Source of the DNA: Prochlorococcus sp. AG-402-N10 | Lineage (GTDB): Bacteria; Cyanobacteriota; Cyanobacteriia; PCC-6307; Cyanobiaceae | Assembly: GCA_003216465.1 (NCBI GenBank) | Contig: QCIU01000002.1 | Location: 62,001-126,000 of the forward strand | Length of the DNA: 64,000 bases | Direction of reading: 5' to 3' | In this document: positions 28,714 through 37,793 of the stretch, in pieces | Position numbering within the stretch: the stretch's first letter is position 1 | Layout: every line of letters begins with the position of its first letter | Program-made: the position numbers and the translations under genes | The notes under the pieces: model-generated | The model's input: only the letters and a program-made list of their open reading frames with translations | What the model was told of the DNA's origin: nothing | Database searches by the model: none

Positions 28714-30988
28714 ATGTCAACAAAAACCAGTAGAGAGATTGCTTTAGATAGAAGAAAAGCCATGAGTGATGGTGGTAAAAAAGCTGCAATAAATTCTTCT
28801 TCAACTCAAGACAGAGTCAGATCATCTCAAGATATAAAAACTTTAGCAACAAAGTCTTCTGGTACAGGAAATATGACTAAATCAAGTAAAAAAGACATAC
28901 CTGTTAGCTCCGCCTCTTCAAAATTATCGAGTAAAGAGTTAGTTATTGAGAGAAGAAAAGCAATGTCAACTCATGGAAAATCTGCCATCAATTCCTCTGA
29001 TAGGACTCGCACTGAAATTAATAAATCATCAAAAGTAATCCCAGTTAAAGCAAATACAAATTCAGATATTTCTGAGAAAAAAGATATCGAAAGCATAGAA
29101 AATCATAAAGTTCAGAAAAATATAAAGAGGAGAGTAAGTCAAAAAAGAAAACCAATTACAAATACAAGTAGGGATATTGTTTTAGCGCGAAGAGAAGCAC
29201 AATCTAAACATGGAAAATCTGCTTCTAAACAAAATAATAGTGCTGCTTCTTTAGCGAGAAGAGGAGATCCAGATTTGTCTAGTAGAGAAATTTCTCAGAG
29301 AGTAAGAGAACTTAGAAGTAAAACTGGAGATAAATCTAAAAAGTCAAACAGTAAATGTAGACCATGTGGCCCTAATAAACATGGATCTAAAATGAATATT
29401 GCAGATGCAAGTTGGAAAGTTGGTAAAAGTGAAACTAATTCAGGACAAGTAGTTACAGGAACACAAGCCAACAGATCTCTAAAAAACTACAGGTAATGAA
29501 GCAAGTACATGTAGAAGTGTTACTGGGACACAATACTTAGGTGCAGAGATCACCAACGAATTCTGTAAAAACAAACCTGAATACAAGCAACCTGTTAGGG
29601 CTTCTGTTACATCAACATCTTCTGGTAATAAAGTTACGGGTAATGAGGTTGGTAGATCTGAAAAGGTTACTGGAGATGAGCCAGGAACTTGCAAAAATGT
29701 AACTGGTACGGAATATACTTCTGCAAATCAATCGAGTAAATATTGTGGAGAAGTTCCAAAAAATCCATCTAAGGTTAAACAAAGTAATACTACTGATGGA
29801 TTAAAAGTTTCCGGTTCCTTACCGGGTAGATCATCATTAGTTACTGGCGATGAGGCTGGATCAGGACATCAATTAACTGGTGATCAATATCTTGGTTCAG
29901 AACCCAATCCTAAAGGGAGATCTACTGAGAAAGTTGGCGAATATAACACATTAAATGGTAACGCTTTAACTGGTACTGGAGTTGGCAGATCTGAATTTGT
30001 TACTGGGAATGAACCTGGAAGTTGTAAAAATGTTACTGGGGATGAATATATTGGTTCACAACAGTACGAGACTTTTTGTAAATCTAAACCTAAAGCCGAA
30101 GCTAGAAAAGTTGGAGTAAGTCTCTCAAATAATGCTAATGAGATAAGTGGTACTCAAACAGGAAGGTCTAATCAAGTTACTGGAGATGAACCGGGAACAT
30201 GCAAAAATGTAACTGGTACTCCTTATGCAGGCTTAGAACAAGTAGAGGATAATTGTGATTCTAATTTGGTTAATGAAATCAAAGGTAAAGGCAAGGTTTA
30301 TTTAGGTAGTAGTTCAAATGCACGTCTTACTGGAATACAACCAGGTATTGGAGGGCAAATGACTGGAGCAGCCAAAGGTGCTTGCTTAAATCCAACTGGT
30401 ACTCCTTATGTAGGAGGAGATCAATTAGGTGATAATTGCTCAAATCATTCTTTTGAAAATGATTACGCTAATAGTGAAAGGAAAAATTTAAAAACATGGG
30501 AAGATTTTTCTGTAAATTCTCCTTCAAGAGATAGATACTCAGATAAAAAAAGAGAGGGAGTTACTGGTAATGAATATGAGAATGGTTCCAAAATTACTGG
30601 TCCTTTTGATATGGCTATAGATAAAGTAACTGGAACAGAACAATTCAGGTTTGATAAAAACAAAAATCAACTTTTAAATACCAAAAAAGATACAAAAGAT
30701 TTTGATCCTACAAAGGAGAGAGCACAATCTAGAATTACAGGTGAAGGTCAATCTGCTGGGTTAAAGATAACAGGAGATGATTGGGATAGGGGAGATAGGG
30801 TAACAGGTACTGAAGGAGCTTCTGCAAGAAAAAGAAACCCTACGAGACCAGGAATGACAAGCGCAATGCCGGTAATGGATATCAAAAGAAATGAAGAAAT
30901 GAAAGAGCCTGATTTTCTTATCACTGGATCTAGTGGGAATACTCGAGATGGTCAACTTGTAACTTTCTCGGGCGGTGCAAGAGGTTAA
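28714..30988 (+). CDS. csoS2: Carboxysome scaffold protein CsoS2, interrupted by a frameshift
   Basis: CsoS2 is the intrinsically disordered scaffold that binds Rubisco and CsoS1 during alpha-carboxysome assembly. Start is ATG 28714 (MSTKTSREIALDRRKAM). Four Rubisco-binding N-repeats of the SREIALxRRKAxS type lie near residues 6-21, 73-90, 152-170 and 192-205. M-repeats with paired VTG motifs and Cys pairs run from 29452. A C-terminal region ends LVTFSGGARG. The frame stops at 29494-29496 after a six-A run at 29481-29486; the remainder continues in the +1 frame without a stop to 30988. Dropping one A gives 757 residues. See the finding. Confidence 0.92.
29452..30443 (+). repeat. CsoS2 middle-region repeats
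   Basis: Six degenerate units of the type VTGTxxGRS...VTGDEPGTCKNVTGTEY span this range. Cys residues occur in each except the third (LVTGDEAGSGHQLTGD), which lacks both the CKN-type and the later Cys. These are M-repeats that bind shell proteins. Units are about 45-70 residues each. Confidence 0.75.
29481..29496 (+). other. Frameshift site in csoS2 (six A run)
   Basis: The run AAAAAA (29481-29486) followed by CTACAGG and TAA at 29494. In the incoming frame the codons are CTA AAA AAC TAC AGG TAA. In the frame that continues csoS2, ACT ACA GGT AAT begins at 29486. The heptamer A AAA AAC is in register for a -1 slip, but -1 leads to another stop within 20 codons; only +1 continues the protein. 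Confidence 0.85.
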
Positions 30989-30995
30989 TAAGTAA

Positions 30996-32525
30996 ATGCC
31001 TTTAAGGGGACTGGCTAAACGGAAGAATTATACATTGGGGCCTACGGCTCCGATGAAAACTTTCACAGAAAATATTCATAAACAATCTAATGATTTTAAT
31101 AATCAAATAAATTCTCATAAAACTCATAATTGGACAAACGTTTATCAGAATGAAAAACTCTATCAATATGAAAGTCAGATAAAAAGAAATTTTGATAACA
31201 TCGTCCCAACCTTAAAAGAAATCGCAAGTATACAACATCAAGATAATTTTATTGATACAGCTCAAAGCATTGCAAAAAATAATTTAGGGATAGAATTGCC
31301 GCTTCATATATTAGATAAATCTTGGGTTAAACCATTGGATATGAGAGCTTTATATGCTTGGTGCTCTTTTAAACAACATGAAAAATTAAGTGATGATTTT
31401 TTTGAAAATGATCCTTTAGATGGAGCGACTGGAGGTAGCAATGCAAAAGAGTTTGAAGATTTTATGTTGGATTGTGGCATACATTTGCTAGACATCACGC
31501 CCTGCTCTGATGGAAGATTAGCTCATTCAGTTGCCTATGTTATGAGAATTCCATTTAGTGCTGTTAGAAGAAGGTCTCATGCAGGAGCACTTTTTGATAT
31601 TGAAAATACTGTTAATAGATGGGTGAAAACTGAACATAGTAGATATAGAGAGAACACTCCTAATGAGGCTCTTAAAGATACAAGATATCTGAAGGTTGTA
31701 ACTTATCATTTTAGTTCTGTTGATCCTCTTCATCAGGGATGTGCCGCTCATGGTAGTAATGATGAATTAGCCGCAAAAGAAGGGAGCAAGAAATTACTTG
31801 CTTTTAGGGAGGCTGTTGAAAATAGTTTTTGTTGCGGTGCTTCAGTAGATCTTATGTTAATAGGCCTTGATACTGATACAGACTCATTAAAGATTCATTT
31901 GTCTACAAGCGAAGGTAATATAGATTTAGAAAAAACCATTTCAACTTTAGAAATATATAATTCAACAATAAATTTTTCAAAAGAAGAAGCTGAAAAAGAA
32001 ATCTGTCAAATTATCGATAGAAAATCTTCCAGGGATCAGCTAACAGGAATTAATAAATTTATTTTTAAATTAATAGTTAATAATATTTCTCAAATTGACT
32101 ATGTAAAAGAATTTCATACAGGTGCTTATGAGGATATTGGTCATGCTGAGAGATTTATTGGAGTTGGGATAGGTTTCAAAGAAGTACATCTAAGAAATTT
32201 AACTTATTTTGCACATTTAGATACTGTTGAAGAGGGAGCTCCAGATTTGGATGTTGGAGTTAAGATTTTTAAAGGATTAAATGTCTCAAATGATCTCCCT
32301 ATACCAGTAGTAATAAGATTTGATTACTCTGGCAAAGTTCCAGGGGCGAAAGAAAGGGCAATAAAAGATTGTGAGAGAGTAAATAATGCGATATCAATTA
32401 GATATAAAAATTTAGTTGATCAAGGTTTGTTGCATACTTGTCTTACTATTAGGGATAGGGACAACATACATTCCGCTCATATTATTGGAATGTCTTTTGA
32501 TAAAAAATTAGAGGAGGCTCACTAA
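30996..32525 (+). CDS. csoSCA: Carboxysomal carbonic anhydrase CsoSCA (CsoS3)
   Basis: CsoSCA dehydrates bicarbonate to CO2 inside the carboxysome. The 509-residue protein has the beta-CA-like zinc site with C170 and D172/R174 in CSDGR, H238 in VVTYHFSS and C249 in HQGCAAHGSND. An N-terminal region (about 1-100) is low in sequence similarity and probably recruits the enzyme to Rubisco. It starts 8 bases after the csoS2 stop and 2 bases lie between its stop and csoS4A, so it is in the same operon. Confidence 0.97.
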   Translation: MPLRGLAKRKNYTLGPTAPMKTFTENIHKQSNDFNNQINSHKTHNWTNVYQNEKLYQYESQIKRNFDNIVPTLKEIASIQHQDNFIDTAQSIAKNNLGIELPLHILDKSWVKPLDMRALYAWCSFKQHEKLSDDFFENDPLDGATGGSNAKEFEDFMLDCGIHLLDITPCSDGRLAHSVAYVMRIPFSAVRRRSHAGALFDIENTVNRWVKTEHSRYRENTPNEALKDTRYLKVVTYHFSSVDPLHQGCAAHGSNDELAAKEGSKKLLAFREAVENSFCCGASVDLMLIGLDTDTDSLKIHLSTSEGNIDLEKTISTLEIYNSTINFSKEEAEKEICQIIDRKSSRDQLTGINKFIFKLIVNNISQIDYVKEFHTGAYEDIGHAERFIGVGIGFKEVHLRNLTYFAHLDTVEEGAPDLDVGVKIFKGLNVSNDLPIPVVIRFDYSGKVPGAKERAIKDCERVNNAISIRYKNLVDQGLLHTCLTIRDRDNIHSAHIIGMSFDKKLEEAH

Positions 32526-32527
32526 TT

Positions 32528-32782
32528 ATGCTTATTTGTAAGGTAGTTAAACCACTTGTATCAACCAATAGAATTCCTGGATTTGAACATAGACATTTAC
32601 AAGTAGTTTTAGATGGTTCATCACAAAAAGTCGCAGTTGACTCTGTTGGTTGTAAACCAGGAGATTGGGTCATTTGTGTGGGCAGTTCTGCTGCTAGAGA
32701 GGCTGCAGGCAGCAAATCATATCCAAGTGATTTAACAATTGTTGGAATTATTGATCACTGGGATCCCGAAAATGAGACTTAA
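32528..32782 (+). CDS. csoS4A: Carboxysome vertex pentamer protein CsoS4A
   Basis: The 84-residue protein is a CsoS4/EutN/CcmL-type pentamer, forming the vertices of the shell. MLICKVVKPLVSTNRIPGFEHRHLQVV and the SVGCKPGDWVICVGSSAAREAAGS segment are characteristic. It follows csoSCA after 2 bases and precedes csoS4B. Confidence 0.96.
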   Translation: MLICKVVKPLVSTNRIPGFEHRHLQVVLDGSSQKVAVDSVGCKPGDWVICVGSSAAREAAGSKSYPSDLTIVGIIDHWDPENET

Positions 32783-32800
32783 TTGGAGGGATAATTAATT

Positions 32801-33049
32801 TTGGAAATAATGAAGGTTTGTGGAAGAATGGTATGTACTCAAAGAGTAGCAGGCTTGGGACATATGAATTTGAGGATTTTAGAAAATAATAAAGGTAAAA
32901 AAGTTGTTGCAGTTGATCCTGTTGGTGCTAGAGAGGGTAACTGGGTTTTTACTGCTAGTGGCTCAGCAGCAAGATTTGCTTGCCCTAATCCAGAAGTGCA
33001 AACTGATTTAACTATTGGCGGAATTATTGATTATTGGGAATCTAATTAA
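32801..33049 (+). CDS. csoS4B: Carboxysome vertex pentamer protein CsoS4B
   Basis: A second pentameric vertex protein of 82 residues. MKVCGRMVCTQRVAGLGHMNLRIL and PVGAREGNWVFTASGSAARFA match CsoS4A and EutN-type proteins. GGAGGG (32785-32790) lies 10 bases before TTG 32801, which supports that start; the ATG at 32810 is the alternative. Paired vertex genes are normal in cso operons. Confidence 0.95.
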   Translation: MEIMKVCGRMVCTQRVAGLGHMNLRILENNKGKKVVAVDPVGAREGNWVFTASGSAARFACPNPEVQTDLTIGGIIDYWESN

Positions 33050-33056
33050 AAAATTA

Positions 33057-33305
33057 ATGTGGAGTCAAAGAGAATCACCTTTAAGAGTTGAAAAAAGATT
33101 TGAGTTTGAGGAATATTCATGTATTAGTAAATTCATGAAAATGGTTGATGAATTATGTAAGGAGAAAAATATATTTCCAAATATTAGTTTTGGTAAGAAT
33201 TTTGTAAGTATTACAATCTTTTTAAACTCAGAAAATCTATCTTCAATTGAAAAGGATTTTTCCAATCAAATAGATAGTTTTTATTTAGAAATTAAGGTTA
33301 ATTAA
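33057..33305 (+). CDS. acRAF-like PCD-family Rubisco assembly factor
   Basis: An 82-residue protein, start ATG 33057, with weak resemblance to pterin-4a-carbinolamine dehydratase-like proteins (SFGKNFVSITIFLNSENLSSIEKDFSNQID). In alpha-carboxysome operons such a gene encodes acRAF, which assists Rubisco assembly. The conserved catalytic His pair of true PCD is not clearly visible, consistent with a non-enzymatic role. It begins 7 bases after csoS4B. Function is inferred from position and fold. Confidence 0.7.
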   Translation: MWSQRESPLRVEKRFEFEEYSCISKFMKMVDELCKEKNIFPNISFGKNFVSITIFLNSENLSSIEKDFSNQIDSFYLEIKVN

Positions 33306-33529
33306 TAATTATTAGGTTTATCAATATCTCTTTTAATTAGAGCCATTAAATAAGTAGGGGCTTTATACCTTCCAGGAAGGCATCTATTTAATGTTTCAAG
33401 ATGACCCCAACAAACTGTCCTCTCAATTTCTTTAAGTGAGTTGCCTTTTAAAATTAACAACCTTAGAGCTTTACAAAATAAAGGGTATCCTGCTTCTAGT
33501 TCGTCTATATTGAGCTTTGCTGCTGTCAT
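33302..33529 (-). CDS. DUF3136-like small protein
   Basis: The 75-residue protein starts MTAAKLNIDELEAGYPLFCKALRLLI and ends LPGRYKAPTYLMALIKRDIDK. The pattern resembles the small picocyanobacterial DUF3136 family of unknown function. It converges on the acRAF-like gene with a 4-base overlap of stop regions. It appears soluble, with no membrane segments. Confidence 0.65.
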   Translation of the reverse strand: MTAAKLNIDELEAGYPLFCKALRLLILKGNSLKEIERTVCWGHLETLNRCLPGRYKAPTYLMALIKRDIDKPNNY

Positions 33530-33614
33530 AGATCAAAGAAGAATTATTAATTAATAATCTATATAAATATGGTGCATTATTGGCTCTTATTTCAAATTTC
33601 TAAATAATTAGAAA

Positions 33615-34007
33615 TTAATCTAAAAATGCTACGCAATCTATTTCAATTAAAACGCCTTTTGGTAAAGAAGAAACTTCAACACATGCTCTCGCAGGGGGAT
33701 TATCTACCTTAAAGAAGTCACTGTAAATTTCATTAACAGTTTGAAAATTTTTTAAATCAGTTAAATAAATAGTTGTTTTAATAACATCTTTTGCTTTTGC
33801 CCCCCCTGCATCAAGAACAGCTAAAAGATTTTTCAAAACTTGAGTAGTTTCCTTCTCGATGTTACCAAGGCAATTTATTTCATTTGAAGCTGGATCAATA
33901 GCAATTTGACCAGAACAATAAATGAACCCACCTGCTTTGATTGCTTGGTTATATGGACCAACTGGATCTGGTGCATTAGAAGTCCTAATTACTTTTGTTA
34001 AAGACAT
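33615..34007 (-). CDS. ridA: RidA family reactive-intermediate deaminase
   Basis: The 130-residue protein matches the YjgF/YER057c/UK114 family that hydrolyses enamine/imine intermediates from PLP enzymes. GPYNQAIKAGGFIYCSGQIAIDP, KTTIYLTDLKNFQTVNEIYSDFF and PPARACVEVSSLPKGVLIEIDCVAF (with the key Arg) are all present. It lies 24 bases after gloB on the minus strand. Confidence 0.96.
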   Translation of the reverse strand: MSLTKVIRTSNAPDPVGPYNQAIKAGGFIYCSGQIAIDPASNEINCLGNIEKETTQVLKNLLAVLDAGGAKAKDVIKTTIYLTDLKNFQTVNEIYSDFFKVDNPPARACVEVSSLPKGVLIEIDCVAFLD

Positions 34008-34031
34008 TAGATTAAGGATATTTATATAAAT

Positions 34032-34772
34032 TTAAACCCATGAATCTTTATTTGCTCTTAAATAAGAAAATCTTTTTAAATTATCTGCTCTCAAAAACAG
34101 ATTAATTTTCAACTCTTCTTTAAGTAGAAATGGAATTGTAAGTTCTTTTAAAGCAATTTTCTTTTTAACTTCAATGAGTTTCTTTTTTAAAGTTTGATTT
34201 TCTGGTTCAATATCTAATGCCCACAAAAGATTTGACTTCGTATATTCATGCGCACAGTAAATAAGAGTGTTTTTTGGTAAAGACTTGATTTTTTTTAGAG
34301 AATTATACATTTGTTTATAAGTGCCTTCAAAGACTCGCCCACATCCAGCCGAAAACAAAGTATCACCAACAAAGAGAACAGGAGTTTCATTATTAAAATA
34401 AAAAGCTAGATGTGATCTTGTATGTCCTATTACTTCAATTACTTCAACTTCTTCATCTAATAGTTTTAACTTGTCTCCGTGCTTAACAGATAAATTTTGA
34501 AAAGGAATACGGTCTTTTTCTTTCGCTGAGGCTATGACTTTAACATTTGGCCATTCATGAATAAGCTCTTTAGTTCCCCCAATATGATCTGAGTGATGAT
34601 GTGTTTGTAAAATAGCCTCTAATTTAAGGTCATTAGCTTTCAGGTATTCTTTTACGGGTTGAGATAGGGCAGGATCAATTACTACTACATATTTATCATT
34701 TTTCCATAGCCAAATTACATTATCACTTAAAACTCTAAGCCCGATTATTTGTTGCTCTTTATTAAATTCCAT
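34032..34772 (-). CDS. gloB: Hydroxyacylglutathione hydrolase (glyoxalase II)
   Basis: The metallo-beta-lactamase-fold enzyme hydrolyses S-lactoylglutathione to lactate and glutathione. The metal-binding segment [12 protein letters not shown] (THxHxDH) is near residue 55 and HTRSHLAFY supplies a further His near 116, with [17 protein letters not shown] and CAHEYT later. The 246-residue length is typical. It is divergent from hisG with a 41-base gap. Confidence 0.94.
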   Translation of the reverse strand: MEFNKEQQIIGLRVLSDNVIWLWKNDKYVVVIDPALSQPVKEYLKANDLKLEAILQTHHHSDHIGGTKELIHEWPNVKVIASAKEKDRIPFQNLSVKHGDKLKLLDEEVEVIEVIGHTRSHLAFYFNNETPVLFVGDTLFSAGCGRVFEGTYKQMYNSLKKIKSLPKNTLIYCAHEYTKSNLLWALDIEPENQTLKKKLIEVKKKIALKELTIPFLLKEELKINLFLRADNLKRFSYLRANKDSWV

Positions 34773-34813
34773 TGTTACCTTAGAATTAAAAAATGTGTAA
34801 AAAAAATTGATCT

Positions 34814-35461
34814 ATGATTACTATAGCTTTACCTAAAGGAGCTCTGTTAAAAGATTCAATTTCAATTTTTAAAAAGGCAGGATTGAACTTCTCTGATGCA
34901 TTGTTAGAAAACAATAGATCATTAACAATTGATTCAAAATGTAAACGAGCCAAAGCCTTATTAGTAAGGAATGGAGATGTTCCAGTCTATGTAAGTTATG
35001 GACAAGCTGATTTAGGAATTGTAGGATATGACGTTTTGCAGGAATCTGAATTACAAGTAGCTAAATTGCTTGATTTAGAGTTTGGAGGATGTCATATGTC
35101 ACTTGCGGTCAAGAATTCTAGTAATTATTTAAAACCTACTGATCTGCCAGCTAATTGTAAAGTGGCAAGTAAATTCACAAAAACTGCTAGAGCTTATTTC
35201 GATGACTTAAATATACCAGTTGAGATTGTACATTTGACGGGTTCAGTTGAGCTTGGTCCTATCACTGGAATGGCCGAAGCCATAGTTGATCTGGTGGCGA
35301 CTGGTAAGACTCTTAGAGAAAACGGTTTAAGTAAAATTGACGATCTTTTTTATTCAACTGCAAGATTAATTGCCAATCCTCTTTCTATTAGATTAGATAG
35401 CAATCCTCTCCGAGATGTGATTTTATCAATAGAATCTCAAAAAGGAATACAACATACTTAA
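34814..35461 (+). CDS. hisG: ATP phosphoribosyltransferase, short form
   Basis: HisG commits PRPP and ATP to histidine synthesis. The 215-residue length is the short form, which lacks the C-terminal regulatory domain and usually needs His[24 protein letters not shown] at the start, [10 protein letters not shown] near residue 70 and [23 protein letters not shown] near residue 155 are the signature. hisZ is not in the window. It lies 4 bases before the ABC transporter gene. Confidence 0.96.
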   Translation: MITIALPKGALLKDSISIFKKAGLNFSDALLENNRSLTIDSKCKRAKALLVRNGDVPVYVSYGQADLGIVGYDVLQESELQVAKLLDLEFGGCHMSLAVKNSSNYLKPTDLPANCKVASKFTKTARAYFDDLNIPVEIVHLTGSVELGPITGMAEAIVDLVATGKTLRENGLSKIDDLFYSTARLIANPLSIRLDSNPLRDVILSIESQKGIQHT

Positions 35462-35465
35462 ATAA

Positions 35466-37262
35466 ATGTTTTTGAATGATTTTAATAGAATCAAAAAATT
35501 AGGTAGATATTTAACTAAAGATAAGAAAACAATTTATCTGATTTTGATAGTCTTATTGCCTGTTTCTTTCGCAGGAGCTATTCAACCATTATTAGTTGGT
35601 CAGGCGATAACAATCTTAAAAAATGAAAGCACAGATGTATGGTTAAGTAAAACTTTCTTTGGACAATCTATTAATTTAATTATCATAACCCTATTAATAA
35701 CTGTTCTATTTAGATTGGTTTTGCAAGGATATCAATCATATAATATCCAAGCAGTTGGACAAAGATTAACAGCAAGGATTAGAAGAGAACTTTTCGAGCA
35801 TTCTATTTCTCTCTCGCTTAAATATCACGATAAAATGCCAGTAGGTAAATTATTAACAAGACTTACAAATGATGTAGATGCCTTATCAGAAGTTTTTGGT
35901 AGTGGGGCAGTTGGAGTAATTGCGGATTTTGTAAGTCTTATAGTTATTTCATTAACAATGCTTTCAATAGATAAAGGACTGGCTATTCTGCTACTTTTAA
36001 CTCAAATTCCTGTCTCTTATTTTATTATTTGGCTTCAAAAACGTTATAGAAAAGCAAACTATCAAGTTAGAGAGGAACTATCTCAACTTAATTCTGATTT
36101 CCAAGAGAACCTTCAAGGATTAGAAGTCGTTCAAATGTTTAGAAGAGAATCTTTCAATAGCAAGAAATTTTATAATACGGGGACTGCTTATAAGAAAGCT
36201 GTTAATGGAACCATCTTTTACGATAGTAGTATATCTGCATTTATAGAATGGATCTCTCTCGCGGCTGTCTCTTTAGTATTAGCTGTAGGAGGATATCTAG
36301 TAACTTCAGGTAATATTGGTTTAGGGACATTAACAACTTTTATTTTATATTCTCAAAGACTTTTCGAACCTTTAAGACAGCTAGCAGAGAGATTTACGCA
36401 GATACAAGGAGGGTTGACTGCAGTAGAGAGAATAAATGAGTTGTTAGATGAAGAAATTGAAATTAAAGATTCAATTTCTATAAAACAAATGTCTGGAGAA
36501 ACTTTAAGTAAGGATTATAAATTTAAGGGAAAAATTGAATTTCGAAATGTTAATTTCTTTTATAAACAAGGTGAACATGTAATAAAGGATTTATCTTTTT
36601 TAGTCAATCCAGGCGAACATGTGGCTTTTGTTGGCCCAACTGGTTCTGGTAAGACGACCATAATAAGGTTACTTTGTAGATTATATGAACCTCAAGAAGG
36701 TGAGATTTTAATAGATGATGTCAACATCAAGGATATACCAATAGCAAGACTTAGAAATATGCTTGGTGTGGTCTTACAAGATACATTTATTTTTAGTGGT
36801 AACGTTGCAGATAATTTAAAATTAAGTACTAATATTGATACTCAAGAATTAGAAAATATTTGTAAAGAGCTTGGTTTGGAGACGTTATTAAAAAAATTGC
36901 CTGATGGTTTAAATACATATTTAAGAGAAAGAGGAGGAAATCTTTCTTCCGGAGAAAGACAACTTCTTTCCGTAGCAAGAGTAGCTATAAGAAATCCAGT
37001 TATTTTGATAATGGACGAAGCTACTGCCTTTATGGATCCCTCTACAGAAGCTACTTTGCAAAAAGATCTTGAAAGGTTATTGAAAAAAAGAACTGCATTA
37101 GTAATAGCGCATAGATTAGCTACTATTGAAAAATCTGATAAAATATTAGTCTTAAAAGGGGGGACTTTAATTGAAGAAGGAAACCACAAAGAACTTAGAC
37201 TTAAAAAAGGACTATATTTTCAGCTCTCTGAACTTCAAGAAAAAGGATTTGCTAGTTTTTAA
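35466..37262 (+). CDS. ABC exporter, fused membrane and ATPase domains
   Basis: The 598-residue protein is an MsbA-type half transporter. The N-terminal half has about six hydrophobic segments (residues 25-300). The nucleotide-binding half carries Walker A GPTGSGKTT near residue 395, the LSSGERQ signature near 497, and Walker B VILIMDEAT near 515, ending with the HRLAT switch His. Exporters of this class move lipids, peptides or drugs; the substrate is unknown. It is tightly linked to hisG and to a GNAT gene by short or overlapping spacers. Confidence 0.93.
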   Translation: MFLNDFNRIKKLGRYLTKDKKTIYLILIVLLPVSFAGAIQPLLVGQAITILKNESTDVWLSKTFFGQSINLIIITLLITVLFRLVLQGYQSYNIQAVGQRLTARIRRELFEHSISLSLKYHDKMPVGKLLTRLTNDVDALSEVFGSGAVGVIADFVSLIVISLTMLSIDKGLAILLLLTQIPVSYFIIWLQKRYRKANYQVREELSQLNSDFQENLQGLEVVQMFRRESFNSKKFYNTGTAYKKAVNGTIFYDSSISAFIEWISLAAVSLVLAVGGYLVTSGNIGLGTLTTFILYSQRLFEPLRQLAERFTQIQGGLTAVERINELLDEEIEIKDSISIKQMSGETLSKDYKFKGKIEFRNVNFFYKQGEHVIKDLSFLVNPGEHVAFVGPTGSGKTTIIRLLCRLYEPQEGEILIDDVNIKDIPIARLRNMLGVVLQDTFIFSGNVADNLKLSTNIDTQELENICKELGLETLLKKLPDGLNTYLRERGGNLSSGERQLLSVARVAIRNPVILIMDEATAFMDPSTEATLQKDLERLLKKRTALVIAHRLATIEKSDKILVLKGGTLIEEGNHKELRLKKGLYFQLSELQEKGFASF

Positions 37263-37792
37263 TGATTTTTAGGAACCGAGGGTCATCTATTAAGAAAACA
37301 AAAACTCTTTCAGAGGATGAACTTTTAAAAAAATATGGTTTAAATTCTTATGAATTTACCCACAAAGATAAAAAAGAAGTTTTTGTTTGTAGTAAATATA
37401 AGGAATTAGATCTCATAGAGTTAGATCAACTTTTGCAGACTGTTGGTTGGAGTAGGCGGCCCATAAGGAGAGTAAAAAGAGCCTTAGAATATAGTATTCT
37501 TGTGGTAGGGTTATGGCGTCATGATGAAAAATTCCCCAGGCTTGTCGGCTTTGCTAGATGTACTGGGGATGGGGTTATAGAGGCAAACATATGGGATGTA
37601 GCTGTAAATCCCGTCTATCAAGGCTTAGGTTTAGGCAAAGAATTAATGAATTATATATTAAAAGAATTAAAAAGAATTGGGATATCAAAAGTTACTCTGT
37701 TCGCTGACGCCGAAGTTGTATCGTTTTATAAAAGACAAGGTTGGCTCTTGGAACCAAAAGGTACAAAATGTGCTTTTTGGTATGCAAATTAA
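37262..37792 (+). CDS. GNAT family N-acetyltransferase
   Basis: A 176-residue acetyltransferase with motif A VNPVYQGLGLGKELMNYIL near residue 118 and a conserved GWLLEPKG region in the C-terminus. ATG begins at the last base of the ABC transporter stop codon, so the pair is overlapping. The N-terminal 60 residues are highly charged. The substrate is unknown; the plastid GNAT-like branch is a possibility. Confidence 0.85.
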   Translation: MIFRNRGSSIKKTKTLSEDELLKKYGLNSYEFTHKDKKEVFVCSKYKELDLIELDQLLQTVGWSRRPIRRVKRALEYSILVVGLWRHDEKFPRLVGFARCTGDGVIEANIWDVAVNPVYQGLGLGKELMNYILKELKRIGISKVTLFADAEVVSFYKRQGWLLEPKGTKCAFWYAN

Positions 37793-37793
37793 T

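Noticed and set aside
30266-30988. Separate TTG-started gene for the CsoS2 C-terminal part
   Set aside because: The frame is open all the way back to 29486 and continues the M-repeats, so the TTG is not a natural gene start; it is the same csoS2 gene.
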